From a virus: 39,038 nt of DNA. Under the pieces are notes generated by a model, which worked only from the letters and a program-made list of their open reading frames with translations, did not search any database and was not told the DNA's origin. Shown here piece by piece: positions 21,519 to 30,146 of the stretch. Every line of letters begins with the position of its first letter. Positions within the stretch are counted from its first letter, which is position 1. A program made the translations under genes and the position numbers. The stretch lies in the IMG/VR virus record IMGVR_UViG_3300047478_000167, positions 1 to 39,038 of that record; one strand, 5' to 3'.

Positions 21519-22054
21519 TGCTACCATTCAGCTTATCAATGACCGTTTCAGAGTTCGTTGAACTATCCATGTTTTACGATACTGAACCGTTTCTAAACGA
21601 ATGCAAGCAGCTTGAATTGCCGAAACAATGGATTCAGAACCTTAACGAAATCACATACGGAAACCGGATAGATTTAACCGAACTTAACAGCGTTAATTTT
21701 ATTGATTTGCCGCTTAAAGTTCTGCATAATATTTCCGACATTAGCAATCTGAATGCAGCCGAAGTATTGCGGTTTTCAATTATGGTGGCAAATGGTATGA
21801 ATGAGTTGAATGCACGGGATGAAAAATACCTGGCATACGAACCGGAGGAAGCCGAACTAAAAGCCGGGATTAAAAAGATGAATCACGGAGTATTTGGGGT
21901 AATCGATACGATTGCGAAACGGTGCCCGCAATACACGCACGAAGATATTTTAAACCTTTCGCAGCAAAAGGTATTTATGATGTTGAAAATTGACATTGAT
22001 AACGCTAACTTTGCGAAGCGGTTAAGAAAGTTAATGAGCGAAAAGAAACACTAA
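21518..22054 (+). CDS. Unknown protein after terminase
   Basis: 178 residues, start shares a base with the TerL stop (TAATG). Helical: MTVSEFVELSMFYDTEPFL, AAEVLRFSIMVANGMNEL, MNHGVFGVIDTIAKR, and basic C terminus. No signal peptide or membrane segment. The position between terminase and the glycosyltransferases gives no strong hint; I do not recognise the family. Confidence 0.75.
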   Translation: MLPFSLSMTVSEFVELSMFYDTEPFLNECKQLELPKQWIQNLNEITYGNRIDLTELNSVNFIDLPLKVLHNISDISNLNAAEVLRFSIMVANGMNELNARDEKYLAYEPEEAELKAGIKKMNHGVFGVIDTIAKRCPQYTHEDILNLSQQKVFMMLKIDIDNANFAKRLRKLMSEKKH

Positions 22055-22067
22055 ACACCCCAAAATT

Positions 22068-22430
22068 ATGAAACATTTACCATTTAAAAGAATTAGGTCT
22101 ATTGCAACGGATCAATTTGAAATAATTGATAAACCGTTTATTACTAATAATATAAAAATTAAGAATGATATAAGAAGGTTGTATGTTGAAAGATACAGGG
22201 ATAACATCTTTGTTGATCATAATGTGATCTTTAAATTTGACTACATTCAAAAATTAACCGAGACATGGAACGAAATGATTTCATTCGGTGAGGCTTATCC
22301 GTTTAGAGATAGGATTCCACCTGAATATATTATAAATCACTTAAACTTTGTTATTTATACCATAAGTGAGGCAATTAGGGCAAAACTAATAATTGACTTC
22401 GTTAATAAATTAAACACCCCAAACGAATGA
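22068..22430 (+). CDS. Unknown helical protein
   Basis: 120 residues, more AT-rich than its neighbours, preceded by the CTAAACACCCC leader. Charged and helical (LYVERYRDNIFVDHN, TWNEMISFGEAYPFRDR). It ends with ATGA coupling to the glycosyltransferase gene. Base composition suggests a separate origin from the terminase and the following genes. Function unknown. Confidence 0.65.
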   Translation: MKHLPFKRIRSIATDQFEIIDKPFITNNIKIKNDIRRLYVERYRDNIFVDHNVIFKFDYIQKLTETWNEMISFGEAYPFRDRIPPEYIINHLNFVIYTISEAIRAKLIIDFVNKLNTPNE

Positions 22431-23536
22431 GTAAACTACCCGCAGGTTATTTCAACAAACAGGTTTCAAACGATGGCTATGGCATAACGTGGCCGCACCG
22501 TTCAGTTGCATTAATCCCGTATCACAAGGGCGACACAAAGTTAATGGAGCTGATTGAACAGAAGATAATCACAGTCAAGCCGATTGGCGAATACTTTACA
22601 GACTTCGACATTAACACATCGAATGCAGGTCGGCTGTTTACTCATATCGGTTCTGGTATTGGTGACATTATCGCACTATCGGCATTGACTAGCTACCTAT
22701 CAGAATATCCGATTCAGGTACATGCACCACGAAACAAGCACGTGATATTTCAATGGTTTAAAAACCCTGTTGAGGTTCGTGATTACTTCGCACCGATTGC
22801 GGTTGACTATTGCGATAAGCACGGATTCAGGAATAGGAAGTACAATAAAATGCACCGTCTTGTAATCGAGAACGCAGCTATTGAGGCGGGCGGCGGTAAC
22901 TGGTTTGAGGCACATTTTAAACGGATTGGACTAGATAAAACGCCTAAAGGATTTGAACGGCCACAACTCAGGACAGACCGGATAAATAACCAGCCATCTT
23001 TATTTACGCCGGTAACGGCAAACGTCTTAATCTGCCACCGCGCTTCCTGCCAAATGCGTTCAAGTTCATTGCAGGACTTTTATATTCCGATTCGCAAAGC
23101 ATTGCCGGACTATGATATTTACGTTCACGAAGTTGATTTAACCGATCAGGATAAACGCTTCATTGAGAAAACTGGCAACATAAAGATTCTACCTGCTTCA
23201 GATTTGCATGACTACCTGGTTAACCTGTACGATGCTGGTATGGTTGTAACAACTGACACAGGAGCACTACATTTCAGAGAGGGCATTGAACGTCCAGCGT
23301 TGGGAGTATTCGGGGCAATGACAACCGGAAGCCGGACGAGTGGCTATAGGTTTACTAAATCATTCAACGTGAAATCAACCTGCGAACATCAACCATGTTT
23401 CATTCACGAGTTAATTAAAGGACAGGTTTGTTTGAATGCCAAAGAAGGTGACAGAACCGCCAAATGTCAAAGCGGAAAGGCATTTCAGAATCAGTTAGAA
23501 AGTGAATTGTTGAACTTCTTAGCAGATTCACAATGA
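22427..23536 (+). CDS. GT9-like (heptosyltransferase-fold) glycosyltransferase
   Basis: 369 residues with a GT-B layout. N-terminal domain begins near THIGSGIGDIIALSAL (about 66-81), the glycine-rich start of GT9 enzymes. C-terminal signature at about 275-310: GMVVTTDTGALHFREGIERP, then LGVFGAMTTGSR, matching the D-x-G-x-x-H...G-x-P...FG pattern of ADP-heptose transferases. A Cys-rich end (STCEHQPCF) follows. It should transfer a sugar from a nucleotide donor. The gene is coupled by ATGA both upstream and downstream to a second glycosyltransferase, inside the structural operon, so virion or envelope glycosylation is plausible. Confidence 0.8.
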   Translation: MSKLPAGYFNKQVSNDGYGITWPHRSVALIPYHKGDTKLMELIEQKIITVKPIGEYFTDFDINTSNAGRLFTHIGSGIGDIIALSALTSYLSEYPIQVHAPRNKHVIFQWFKNPVEVRDYFAPIAVDYCDKHGFRNRKYNKMHRLVIENAAIEAGGGNWFEAHFKRIGLDKTPKGFERPQLRTDRINNQPSLFTPVTANVLICHRASCQMRSSSLQDFYIPIRKALPDYDIYVHEVDLTDQDKRFIEKTGNIKILPASDLHDYLVNLYDAGMVVTTDTGALHFREGIERPALGVFGAMTTGSRTSGYRFTKSFNVKSTCEHQPCFIHELIKGQVCLNAKEGDRTAKCQSGKAFQNQLESELLNFLADSQ

Positions 23537-25521
23537 ATATACTAGTCAAGTTTCCGATCCGTTCAAGACGTGAAAAGTTCTTTAGCACGTTAGCAAAGTA
23601 CAGAGGCAAAGCGCACGACCTTAACCGGATTCATTTCCTGATTTCGATGGATGCCGATGACCCGGAAATGAACAAACCGGACGTAAGAAAGCGGCTCGAT
23701 AAATTAGGCTGTGAATATTATTACGGACAATCGAAAACTAAGATTCAGGCGTGCAATGCTGATATTGACAGGACTAATTATAATTGGGACATTCTTGTAT
23801 TGGCTTCTGATGACATGATTCCAATTGTTCAAAATTGGGATGGAATAATTCGAGATGCAATGGATGACAATTACCCGGACTTATCCGGCGTTTTACATTT
23901 CTATGACGGGCACCAGAAAGACGGGATAAACACTTTATCGATTATTGGCCGTGAATGGTATCACAGATTCGGATATGTTTACAATCCGGCCTATCAAACA
24001 ATGTGGTGCGATACTGAGTTTACCGAAGTCAGCCGGTTGTTGGGTAAAGAAAAGATATTCAGCGATACAATCATCGAACATCATCATCCATATTCAGGGG
24101 CTTGTTCAATGGACGAACTGTACAAACGAAACAACGATGATTCAGAAGACCGGCAACTATTCAACAGGCGCAAGGCTCATAACTTCTACCTGCCAACTAT
24201 TCAGATTATTCAGCCTGGGCGATACGGTGATATTTTAATTTGCTTACCGATTGCGAAGTTTTATTCAGATTTGGGTAACTTGGTTTACTGGAAATGCCCG
24301 AAAGAGTATCATTCAATGTTTGACTATACGCCGTATGTTAAACCAGTTGAACACCAAATGCAAGTTGGTAGGGTTATTGATCTTTCGTTCGGGTTTGGCG
24401 GGTTGCCTGAAAAGTGGTGGCAATTGAATAAACAGAACTTCGATTCATTCGTTACGGCTAAATACTTTCTATCAGGCGTACCCAGTGAGGCAAGGCAACA
24501 TCTAAGATGGGACAGGGATATTGCAAAAGCATTAAACCTTTTTAAATTAGTGGTTGGTGATCGAAAAAATTACACGTTGGCTCAGGAAGATACGCACACA
24601 GGAAAGTTTCTAAATATCCGAAACGAAAATAAGGTATCTGTCCGGCCAATTGAAGGTTACACGATATTTGACTGGTACTATGTTATTCAGAATGCAAAAG
24701 AAATTCACTGCATAGATTCAATTTTAAGCAACTTTATTGAGGGCGTTTCAGAGTTTAAAGTAAAAAACAAAACTATTTATTTGCATTCGCGCGAACAATT
24801 ACCTTACCTTCGTGCAACTTATCGAAACGGCTGGATTATTGACCGTTCGCCAATGCAGGAACACCCCATCGTTGAAATTGAAACCAAAGCAGATACGGTA
24901 ATGGTAATCCCTGTTTACAAGCGGCCTAAAGAATTACACAGAACATTGCAATCTGTCAGGGCTTGTATCAATGAAAATACATACCTGATATTAGCAGATG
25001 ACGGAAGCCGTGACCCTGAAGTAAGCCGGATTTGTAACCAGTTTATTTTCTCAATAAAAGACAGGGGGATTTATTTAAACCAGCCAAATGTGGGCGTGGC
25101 TAAGAATATGCGTAGGGCGTTAGACGTATGCGACCGATTTAAATATATTATTACCCTTGATTCGGACTTTATTGTGAAGCCGGATTTTATCGACCGGCTC
25201 AAATCGCTATTAGTTGATAATTCAATTGTAACCGGATTTAACGCACCGAACCATAGGCCGATTGAAATCAGGCCGGGATTTGCTTACAAAAAAACAATTG
25301 GCGGCGGTAACCTTTGCTTTACGTGGAAAACCTATACCGATGTAATAAGACCCGCTTTAATTAATGACATGTGGGACTTCACTATGTCGCATTCGATGAT
25401 TCAAAGGGGCGGTAAACTTATCTGTTCAACTCCTTCGGTCTGTCAGCACATCGGCATGACTTCAACATTAGGCCATACCAGAGCGGATGTGGCTCTGGAC
25501 TTTCAAATGCAAACAGTATGA
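23533..25521 (+). CDS. Three-domain glycosyltransferase fusion (GT2-like, GT9-like, GT2)
   Basis: 662 residues. Domain 1 (about 1-220): VKFPIRSRREKFFSTLAKYR and ILVLASDDMIP (DxD-like) mark a GT-A fold; IEHHHPY supplies a His-rich end. Domain 2 (about 225-440): QPGRYGDILICLPIAKFY is a GT9-type N-terminal signature, with a weak CIDSILSNFIEG acceptor-side motif. Domain 3 (about 455-662): VMVIPVYKRPKELHRTLQSV, LILADDGSRDPEV and ITLDSDFIVKPDF are GT2 motifs including D-x-D. The fusion suggests an assembly of a short glycan by one protein. Coupled on both sides by ATGA overlaps. Confidence 0.78.
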   Translation: MNILVKFPIRSRREKFFSTLAKYRGKAHDLNRIHFLISMDADDPEMNKPDVRKRLDKLGCEYYYGQSKTKIQACNADIDRTNYNWDILVLASDDMIPIVQNWDGIIRDAMDDNYPDLSGVLHFYDGHQKDGINTLSIIGREWYHRFGYVYNPAYQTMWCDTEFTEVSRLLGKEKIFSDTIIEHHHPYSGACSMDELYKRNNDDSEDRQLFNRRKAHNFYLPTIQIIQPGRYGDILICLPIAKFYSDLGNLVYWKCPKEYHSMFDYTPYVKPVEHQMQVGRVIDLSFGFGGLPEKWWQLNKQNFDSFVTAKYFLSGVPSEARQHLRWDRDIAKALNLFKLVVGDRKNYTLAQEDTHTGKFLNIRNENKVSVRPIEGYTIFDWYYVIQNAKEIHCIDSILSNFIEGVSEFKVKNKTIYLHSREQLPYLRATYRNGWIIDRSPMQEHPIVEIETKADTVMVIPVYKRPKELHRTLQSVRACINENTYLILADDGSRDPEVSRICNQFIFSIKDRGIYLNQPNVGVAKNMRRALDVCDRFKYIITLDSDFIVKPDFIDRLKSLLVDNSIVTGFNAPNHRPIEIRPGFAYKKTIGGGNLCFTWKTYTDVIRPALINDMWDFTMSHSMIQRGGKLICSTPSVCQHIGMTSTLGHTRADVALDFQMQTV

Positions 25522-25955
25522 CATACGAAGAGAAACTTGCAGCCGTGGTATTGACATTAACCGGAAATCCGGTATTGTTCCCGGCTGAAGACATTTACCA
25601 TGCGAACTACCGGATTGAAGACCACACATTACCGGTGGTTATGGTTCTACCGAACGGACTTGGTGGTATTGAGATTAAAACGCATGTAACACGTAACGCA
25701 GGGATTGCGCTATGGTTTGCCGATAAGGTAGATATGGATGTCCCGTATTCTACAAAGCGTGAATGCTGGGAGCGTATGCACTTGTTAGCGGCTGAATTTC
25801 TGGTTAAGGCTGGCAATTCTGTACATTTCTTTCCTGCAACTGAAGTCACATATGAAGAAACGCACGATGAACTAGATGTTAACCTGTGCGGAGTAACTTA
25901 TTTTATGAAACTAAAGGAGCGTAACGGGCTAAACGTTTGCGATTTGAAGATATGA
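25518..25955 (+). CDS. Tail completion / head-tail joining protein, predicted
   Basis: 145 residues. First gene after the glycosyltransferases and coupled by ATGA to them and to the next gene. Segment IALWFADKVDMDVPYSTKRE and WERMHLLAAEFL are recognisable from unannotated neck or tail genes in phages of this phylum. Mixed alpha-beta of the length of tail terminator proteins. Named by position and size only. Confidence 0.65.
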   Translation: MTYEEKLAAVVLTLTGNPVLFPAEDIYHANYRIEDHTLPVVMVLPNGLGGIEIKTHVTRNAGIALWFADKVDMDVPYSTKRECWERMHLLAAEFLVKAGNSVHFFPATEVTYEETHDELDVNLCGVTYFMKLKERNGLNVCDLKI

Positions 25956-26410
25956 GAGCCGAACAGCGTGAAATATTGATTCAGGAATTGAGTGATTTGA
26001 AAAAACGAATCACAAAAAACCATATTTCGGCAGGCCAAAAAGCATCAGGGCGGACAATCGCAAGCCTAACAGTTGAGACCGGGGATACTTTCGGACAATT
26101 AACAGGCCGTAAATTCTTTGCAACGCTTGAAACCGGACGAAAGGCCGGACGTGTTCCCGGTAACTTTCAGTCAATTATACTAAAATGGATGCATGACAAG
26201 GGAATAAATGTACCTAAACCTAAATCATTTGCCTACCTTGTTGCCCGGAAAATTGCCCGTGAAGGAACATTGCTGCATAGAATGGGTGGAAGGTCTGATA
26301 TTTACTCAAAGGAAATTAACATAACATTACCACGGCTGATAAAACGGCTTGGCGATGATAAGGTAACTGAATTAATGCGAATGTTTGACAATGTAAAAGT
26401 AACCGTATAA
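25952..26410 (+). CDS. Head-tail connector / gp10-like protein, predicted
   Basis: 152 residues from ATG 25952 (ATGA overlap decides the start; an upstream TTG frame extension is unlikely). Contains ASGRTIASLTVETGD, GRKFFATLETGRKAGR and PKSFAYLVARKIAREG, a layout similar to HK97 gp10-like joining proteins: a basic helix, beta strands, then a helical end. It should sit between portal/neck and tail tube. Function by similarity of layout, not by a search. Confidence 0.65.
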   Translation: MRAEQREILIQELSDLKKRITKNHISAGQKASGRTIASLTVETGDTFGQLTGRKFFATLETGRKAGRVPGNFQSIILKWMHDKGINVPKPKSFAYLVARKIAREGTLLHRMGGRSDIYSKEINITLPRLIKRLGDDKVTELMRMFDNVKVTV

Positions 26411-27480
26411 TGGCAGTATCAATAACAGCAAATCCGGGGACATGGCTATGGGTTAAAAACCCTGTCACGTTTGAGATTACCGGGGCGACCGGCGAACTTC
26501 AATACGCAAAGATTCAGGTTTACCTGGATTCAGTTTTACAGACTGAGGGTTTCTATGTTGCCAATGCCGATTATATCAAAGCTGATATTTCAGGGTATTT
26601 AAAATCGCTATTCGACTTAATTCCAAACGACCGGACGGGAGTAACATTGTACCGGGATTCTGAAACCTATTTAAATGTAGAGGTGGTGATCCTGATTAAC
26701 ACAGACGAAACCGAACTGTACAGCGAAACACATACACTGATTTACGGCGGTAAGGATGTTCGGGATGCGTTTGTAATTGATGACTTTGTAATGGTTGCAG
26801 GCGGTACAACTTCGCCGGACTTTTTAATTGAATTTGATCGGCTGACAATGTGGGACGGGCAGCCGTTTGATATACGGTTCACTACCGATATTGATGACGC
26901 TTTTACGGTTAATGTAAAATGCTACAATTCAGGCGGCATACTTGATACCATCGCATTAAGTATTCCGGCACAAACGGTTAGGAAGGTTTTAAAAATCGAC
27001 CCAACAGCATTGGCAACAGCCATCCCGGACGGTACTACATGGATTTCAATATCGATAAAATCGGTTGATGCAAAGTTGATTATTGCTGAATACATTACGC
27101 CGGATTGCAATAATGGCGTTTTGCTTCGCTGGCTAAACAGAGTTGGAGGAGTTCACTTATGGTATTTCAGGAAGCGCGACACAAAGCGACCCGTTAAAAC
27201 CAACACCGTTCAATTGCCGGAATCGATTGAATATTCAAATAACTGGAACAAAGGCATAGCAAAAGTAGTTGACAAAGAGTTTCAAACAAACATTACTTTA
27301 GGTGCTGAACACGTGGCAATTGCGGATTATGACATTATTGTATGGATTACCAAGTCTGAAAGAGTAGATATGTACATGGGCTCAGGTCGTTGGATGCAGG
27401 TTATTGTGGCTGATACTGATTTCAACACCGCACACGATAACGACTATCAGGACATAGAGTTTACAATCGTAACAATATGA
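26410..27480 (+). CDS. Tail-associated beta-sandwich protein
   Basis: 356 residues, start shares a base with the preceding stop. Beta-rich throughout, opening with SITANPGTWLWVKNPVTFEI, which resembles an Ig-like or phage tail beta-sandwich, and continuing in similar strands. Lies directly before the large tail protein and the tape measure, so a distal tail or baseplate role is likely. Coupled by ATGA to the next gene. Confidence 0.7.
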   Translation: MAVSITANPGTWLWVKNPVTFEITGATGELQYAKIQVYLDSVLQTEGFYVANADYIKADISGYLKSLFDLIPNDRTGVTLYRDSETYLNVEVVILINTDETELYSETHTLIYGGKDVRDAFVIDDFVMVAGGTTSPDFLIEFDRLTMWDGQPFDIRFTTDIDDAFTVNVKCYNSGGILDTIALSIPAQTVRKVLKIDPTALATAIPDGTTWISISIKSVDAKLIIAEYITPDCNNGVLLRWLNRVGGVHLWYFRKRDTKRPVKTNTVQLPESIEYSNNWNKGIAKVVDKEFQTNITLGAEHVAIADYDIIVWITKSERVDMYMGSGRWMQVIVADTDFNTAHDNDYQDIEFTIVTI

Positions 27481-30143
27481 GGCGGGAACTATACATAAAT
27501 AATCGACTGGCAGACATTGAGGGAGTTTCAATACCGCTGAACTTTGCCTGTTCTGAAATAGCTGATTTATCCGGGGTGTCCGGTAACTATTCGCTAACGG
27601 TCAAACTGCCTTTGACCGGGAATAATATCCTGATTGCTTACTTTGCGAACCTACCCAATACCACCCCCGCTGCATTATGGCCCGGATACCGGACAACCGC
27701 ATCCTATTTTATTGACGGTGTGCCAATATTCCAAAATGCAGATGTCCGATTGTTAAGCACTGAAAAGTCAATCGACATACAGGTAACATTCGGTAATCTG
27801 GCATGGCTTGACGTGTTGGCTAATATTAAGCTCAAAGATATTGTTTCGGAGTTTATTGATCCGTACGTTTTTAATTGGAATTACTGGGTACTGGATAATG
27901 AAACGGCTGATGTTCGTTGGCTTATGTTTGACTGGGGTGGCACTTTTGAATCAGGTGTACATACAGAACGAATGCACCCATCTATAAACGTAGTTGCATT
28001 ATGGGATGCAATTTGGTTAAAGCTGGTAAATTTGGGTGTCGCTATTTCGGCTCCCGGATTTGCTCCAGAACCAGATTTGTGGCTTCCGATAATGTCGCAG
28101 GTTGTTAATCCTGCGTTAAGAACCGGATCTGAATTTAATCTGACAGTTGAAACAAATGCAACAAGTCAGATCAGCGAACAGTATAATTTTGATTTACTGG
28201 ATATTACCGAACCGTTTAACTTCACACCGGGCATAACTTTTTTAAAGGGTACTCAAAGACTATTCATAATTCCGAAAACAGGAAAATACAGAATCCGTTT
28301 TGATATTGACATAAAGTTAAGCGCTGGTAATTCCGTTTCAAATAGTGCTGGGATTTGGTTAAGGATGCAGAAATACGGAGACATTTCGTATTACCCAGAT
28401 TTGATTTTATCGCAAACATGGCTGAATACAACCGGAAACATTATTGTAAATGCCGTTTCAGATACAGAAGTTGAATTTACAAAAGGCGATTTAATTTATA
28501 TTGATTGTACGATCTTTCAAAGCGGGGGATCCGGCTATTTACTAAACGTGGTAATTGATAGCGGATACCCAATTGTTCGGATTGAATACTCTCCGGTGCT
28601 TAATAAAAAAGAACAGTTAGAATTTCTGATGCCCTACGACATTGCTTACAATATGCCGGACATTTCCTGCAAAGACTTTGTAAAGGCTATCATGCAGTTG
28701 TACGGGCTGTTAGTTGAGAATAAATCTAACAACATTGAAAACAGTCCGGTAATGTTCAACCTGGATTCATTAACCGGCACCACATATGAAAATTGGTCTG
28801 ATAAGTTGGTTTCGTTTGACCGGCCTAAAATCGAATGGAACTTAGGATTTAAACAGCGAAATTATCTAAGGTACGCCGAGGATGAAACTGATAATATTTT
28901 TGAGGATTCCTATTTCACGACATACGAAACCGATAATGCTGAAAAGGATTTATTCAAATCCATCTTTGCCGCTACTGATGACGTGTCCTTAATTGGGACA
29001 ACCTTACCAGATTTGGAAGTATGCTCAATACCGCAATGGGTTGTAGATGGTGAAACATATAAATTCGAGGGTAAATGTAAGCAGCGGATTGTACGGGCAT
29101 ATCAAACCGGAACAACTTTTGAGGCTGAAGTGGTGCAGTTATTCGGAGAGGGTTACGATCCTATACTGATAACTGAAACGGCCTATATCAGCTACTTTAA
29201 AACAATACCAGCCGAAATAACCGACACTGGGCAAGGGCTTGACATGGCTTCGATTATGGCAAAGTATTACACCGGGTTTATTCAGGCCGTAAAATCGAAC
29301 CGGCTGTTCACGTTTCAATTCCTGCTAAATCAGATTGACATAAACAAGTTTACCCATATCACTCCGGTTTGGATTGAAAAGTTTAGTAATTTCTTTTTCG
29401 CTAAAAAAATTCTGAACTGGGAGGCTGGAAGGGTGTGCAATGTCGAAATGTTGCAGTTGAGGGATTCGGGGGCGGTGGGGGTTGTTGATACGTTTAATAA
29501 CGGACTTCTTTACAACTACTTTGCGGCAGTTGATGAAAGAAATATCACCAGTGCGGGGGAGTTTGTTGTGCCAAGTGCTGCAATGTGGCAAACGCTAAGA
29601 GAGTATGTCACTGAATTAATTGGTGGGGGAATATTAAAAGAAACGGGGATAATATATTGGGATACTCCAAACACAGGAGCTATTAACGAGGTAGGATTTA
29701 ATGCAAGAGGTAGTGGTGTAAGGGCAATAGAATTGGGATTTGCTGGTATTAAGCAAATAGTATTTTACATTACAACAACCTTAGAAGAAGGCATGCCGGT
29801 CATATTTGAGATGTTTTATAATTCAGAGCAACTTAATATGTCGAATGTATCAAATGATGGTGTTTCAATCCGCCTTGTCCGCCAAGCCACTCCCGCAGAA
29901 CTTTTACTCCCTGATGGAACTGCCTGCGCTAATTACATAGGCAATGATTTGAAACAATATCCTACGGTTAAAATTGGCACACAAGTTTGGCTTGCTGCTA
30001 ATTTGGCTGAGACAATGTTCCGCACAGGCGTATATATCCCTGGCTTTGACGCCGGAGTTTACACCCCTTTCACAAATGCAGCGTGGGCTGCACTCACAAC
30101 CGCCGGATGCTGCGCTTATAACGATGACACTAACAATATTTAA
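27477..30143 (+). CDS. Large tail-tip protein with C-terminal FISUMP-like segment
   Basis: 888 residues. Residues 1-120 open with RRELYINNRLADIEGVSIPL and a beta-rich domain; the middle is beta-rich with conserved aromatic patches. The last 75 residues match the start of the FISUMP domain of Bacteroidota surface proteins: VKIGTQVWLAANLAET, RTGVYIPGF and NAAWAALTTAGCCAYNDD. The gene stops where the family would continue, so the domain is short or truncated. Position immediately before the tape measure suggests a tail-tip or receptor-contact protein. Confidence 0.75.
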   Translation: MRRELYINNRLADIEGVSIPLNFACSEIADLSGVSGNYSLTVKLPLTGNNILIAYFANLPNTTPAALWPGYRTTASYFIDGVPIFQNADVRLLSTEKSIDIQVTFGNLAWLDVLANIKLKDIVSEFIDPYVFNWNYWVLDNETADVRWLMFDWGGTFESGVHTERMHPSINVVALWDAIWLKLVNLGVAISAPGFAPEPDLWLPIMSQVVNPALRTGSEFNLTVETNATSQISEQYNFDLLDITEPFNFTPGITFLKGTQRLFIIPKTGKYRIRFDIDIKLSAGNSVSNSAGIWLRMQKYGDISYYPDLILSQTWLNTTGNIIVNAVSDTEVEFTKGDLIYIDCTIFQSGGSGYLLNVVIDSGYPIVRIEYSPVLNKKEQLEFLMPYDIAYNMPDISCKDFVKAIMQLYGLLVENKSNNIENSPVMFNLDSLTGTTYENWSDKLVSFDRPKIEWNLGFKQRNYLRYAEDETDNIFEDSYFTTYETDNAEKDLFKSIFAATDDVSLIGTTLPDLEVCSIPQWVVDGETYKFEGKCKQRIVRAYQTGTTFEAEVVQLFGEGYDPILITETAYISYFKTIPAEITDTGQGLDMASIMAKYYTGFIQAVKSNRLFTFQFLLNQIDINKFTHITPVWIEKFSNFFFAKKILNWEAGRVCNVEMLQLRDSGAVGVVDTFNNGLLYNYFAAVDERNITSAGEFVVPSAAMWQTLREYVTELIGGGILKETGIIYWDTPNTGAINEVGFNARGSGVRAIELGFAGIKQIVFYITTTLEEGMPVIFEMFYNSEQLNMSNVSNDGVSIRLVRQATPAELLLPDGTACANYIGNDLKQYPTVKIGTQVWLAANLAETMFRTGVYIPGFDAGVYTPFTNAAWAALTTAGCCAYNDDTNNI

Positions 30144-30146
30144 CCT

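Noticed and set aside
27477-30143. Diversity-generating retroelement target suggested by the C-terminal surface domain
   Set aside because: There is no reverse transcriptase gene and no second near-copy of the 3' end of this gene in the window.
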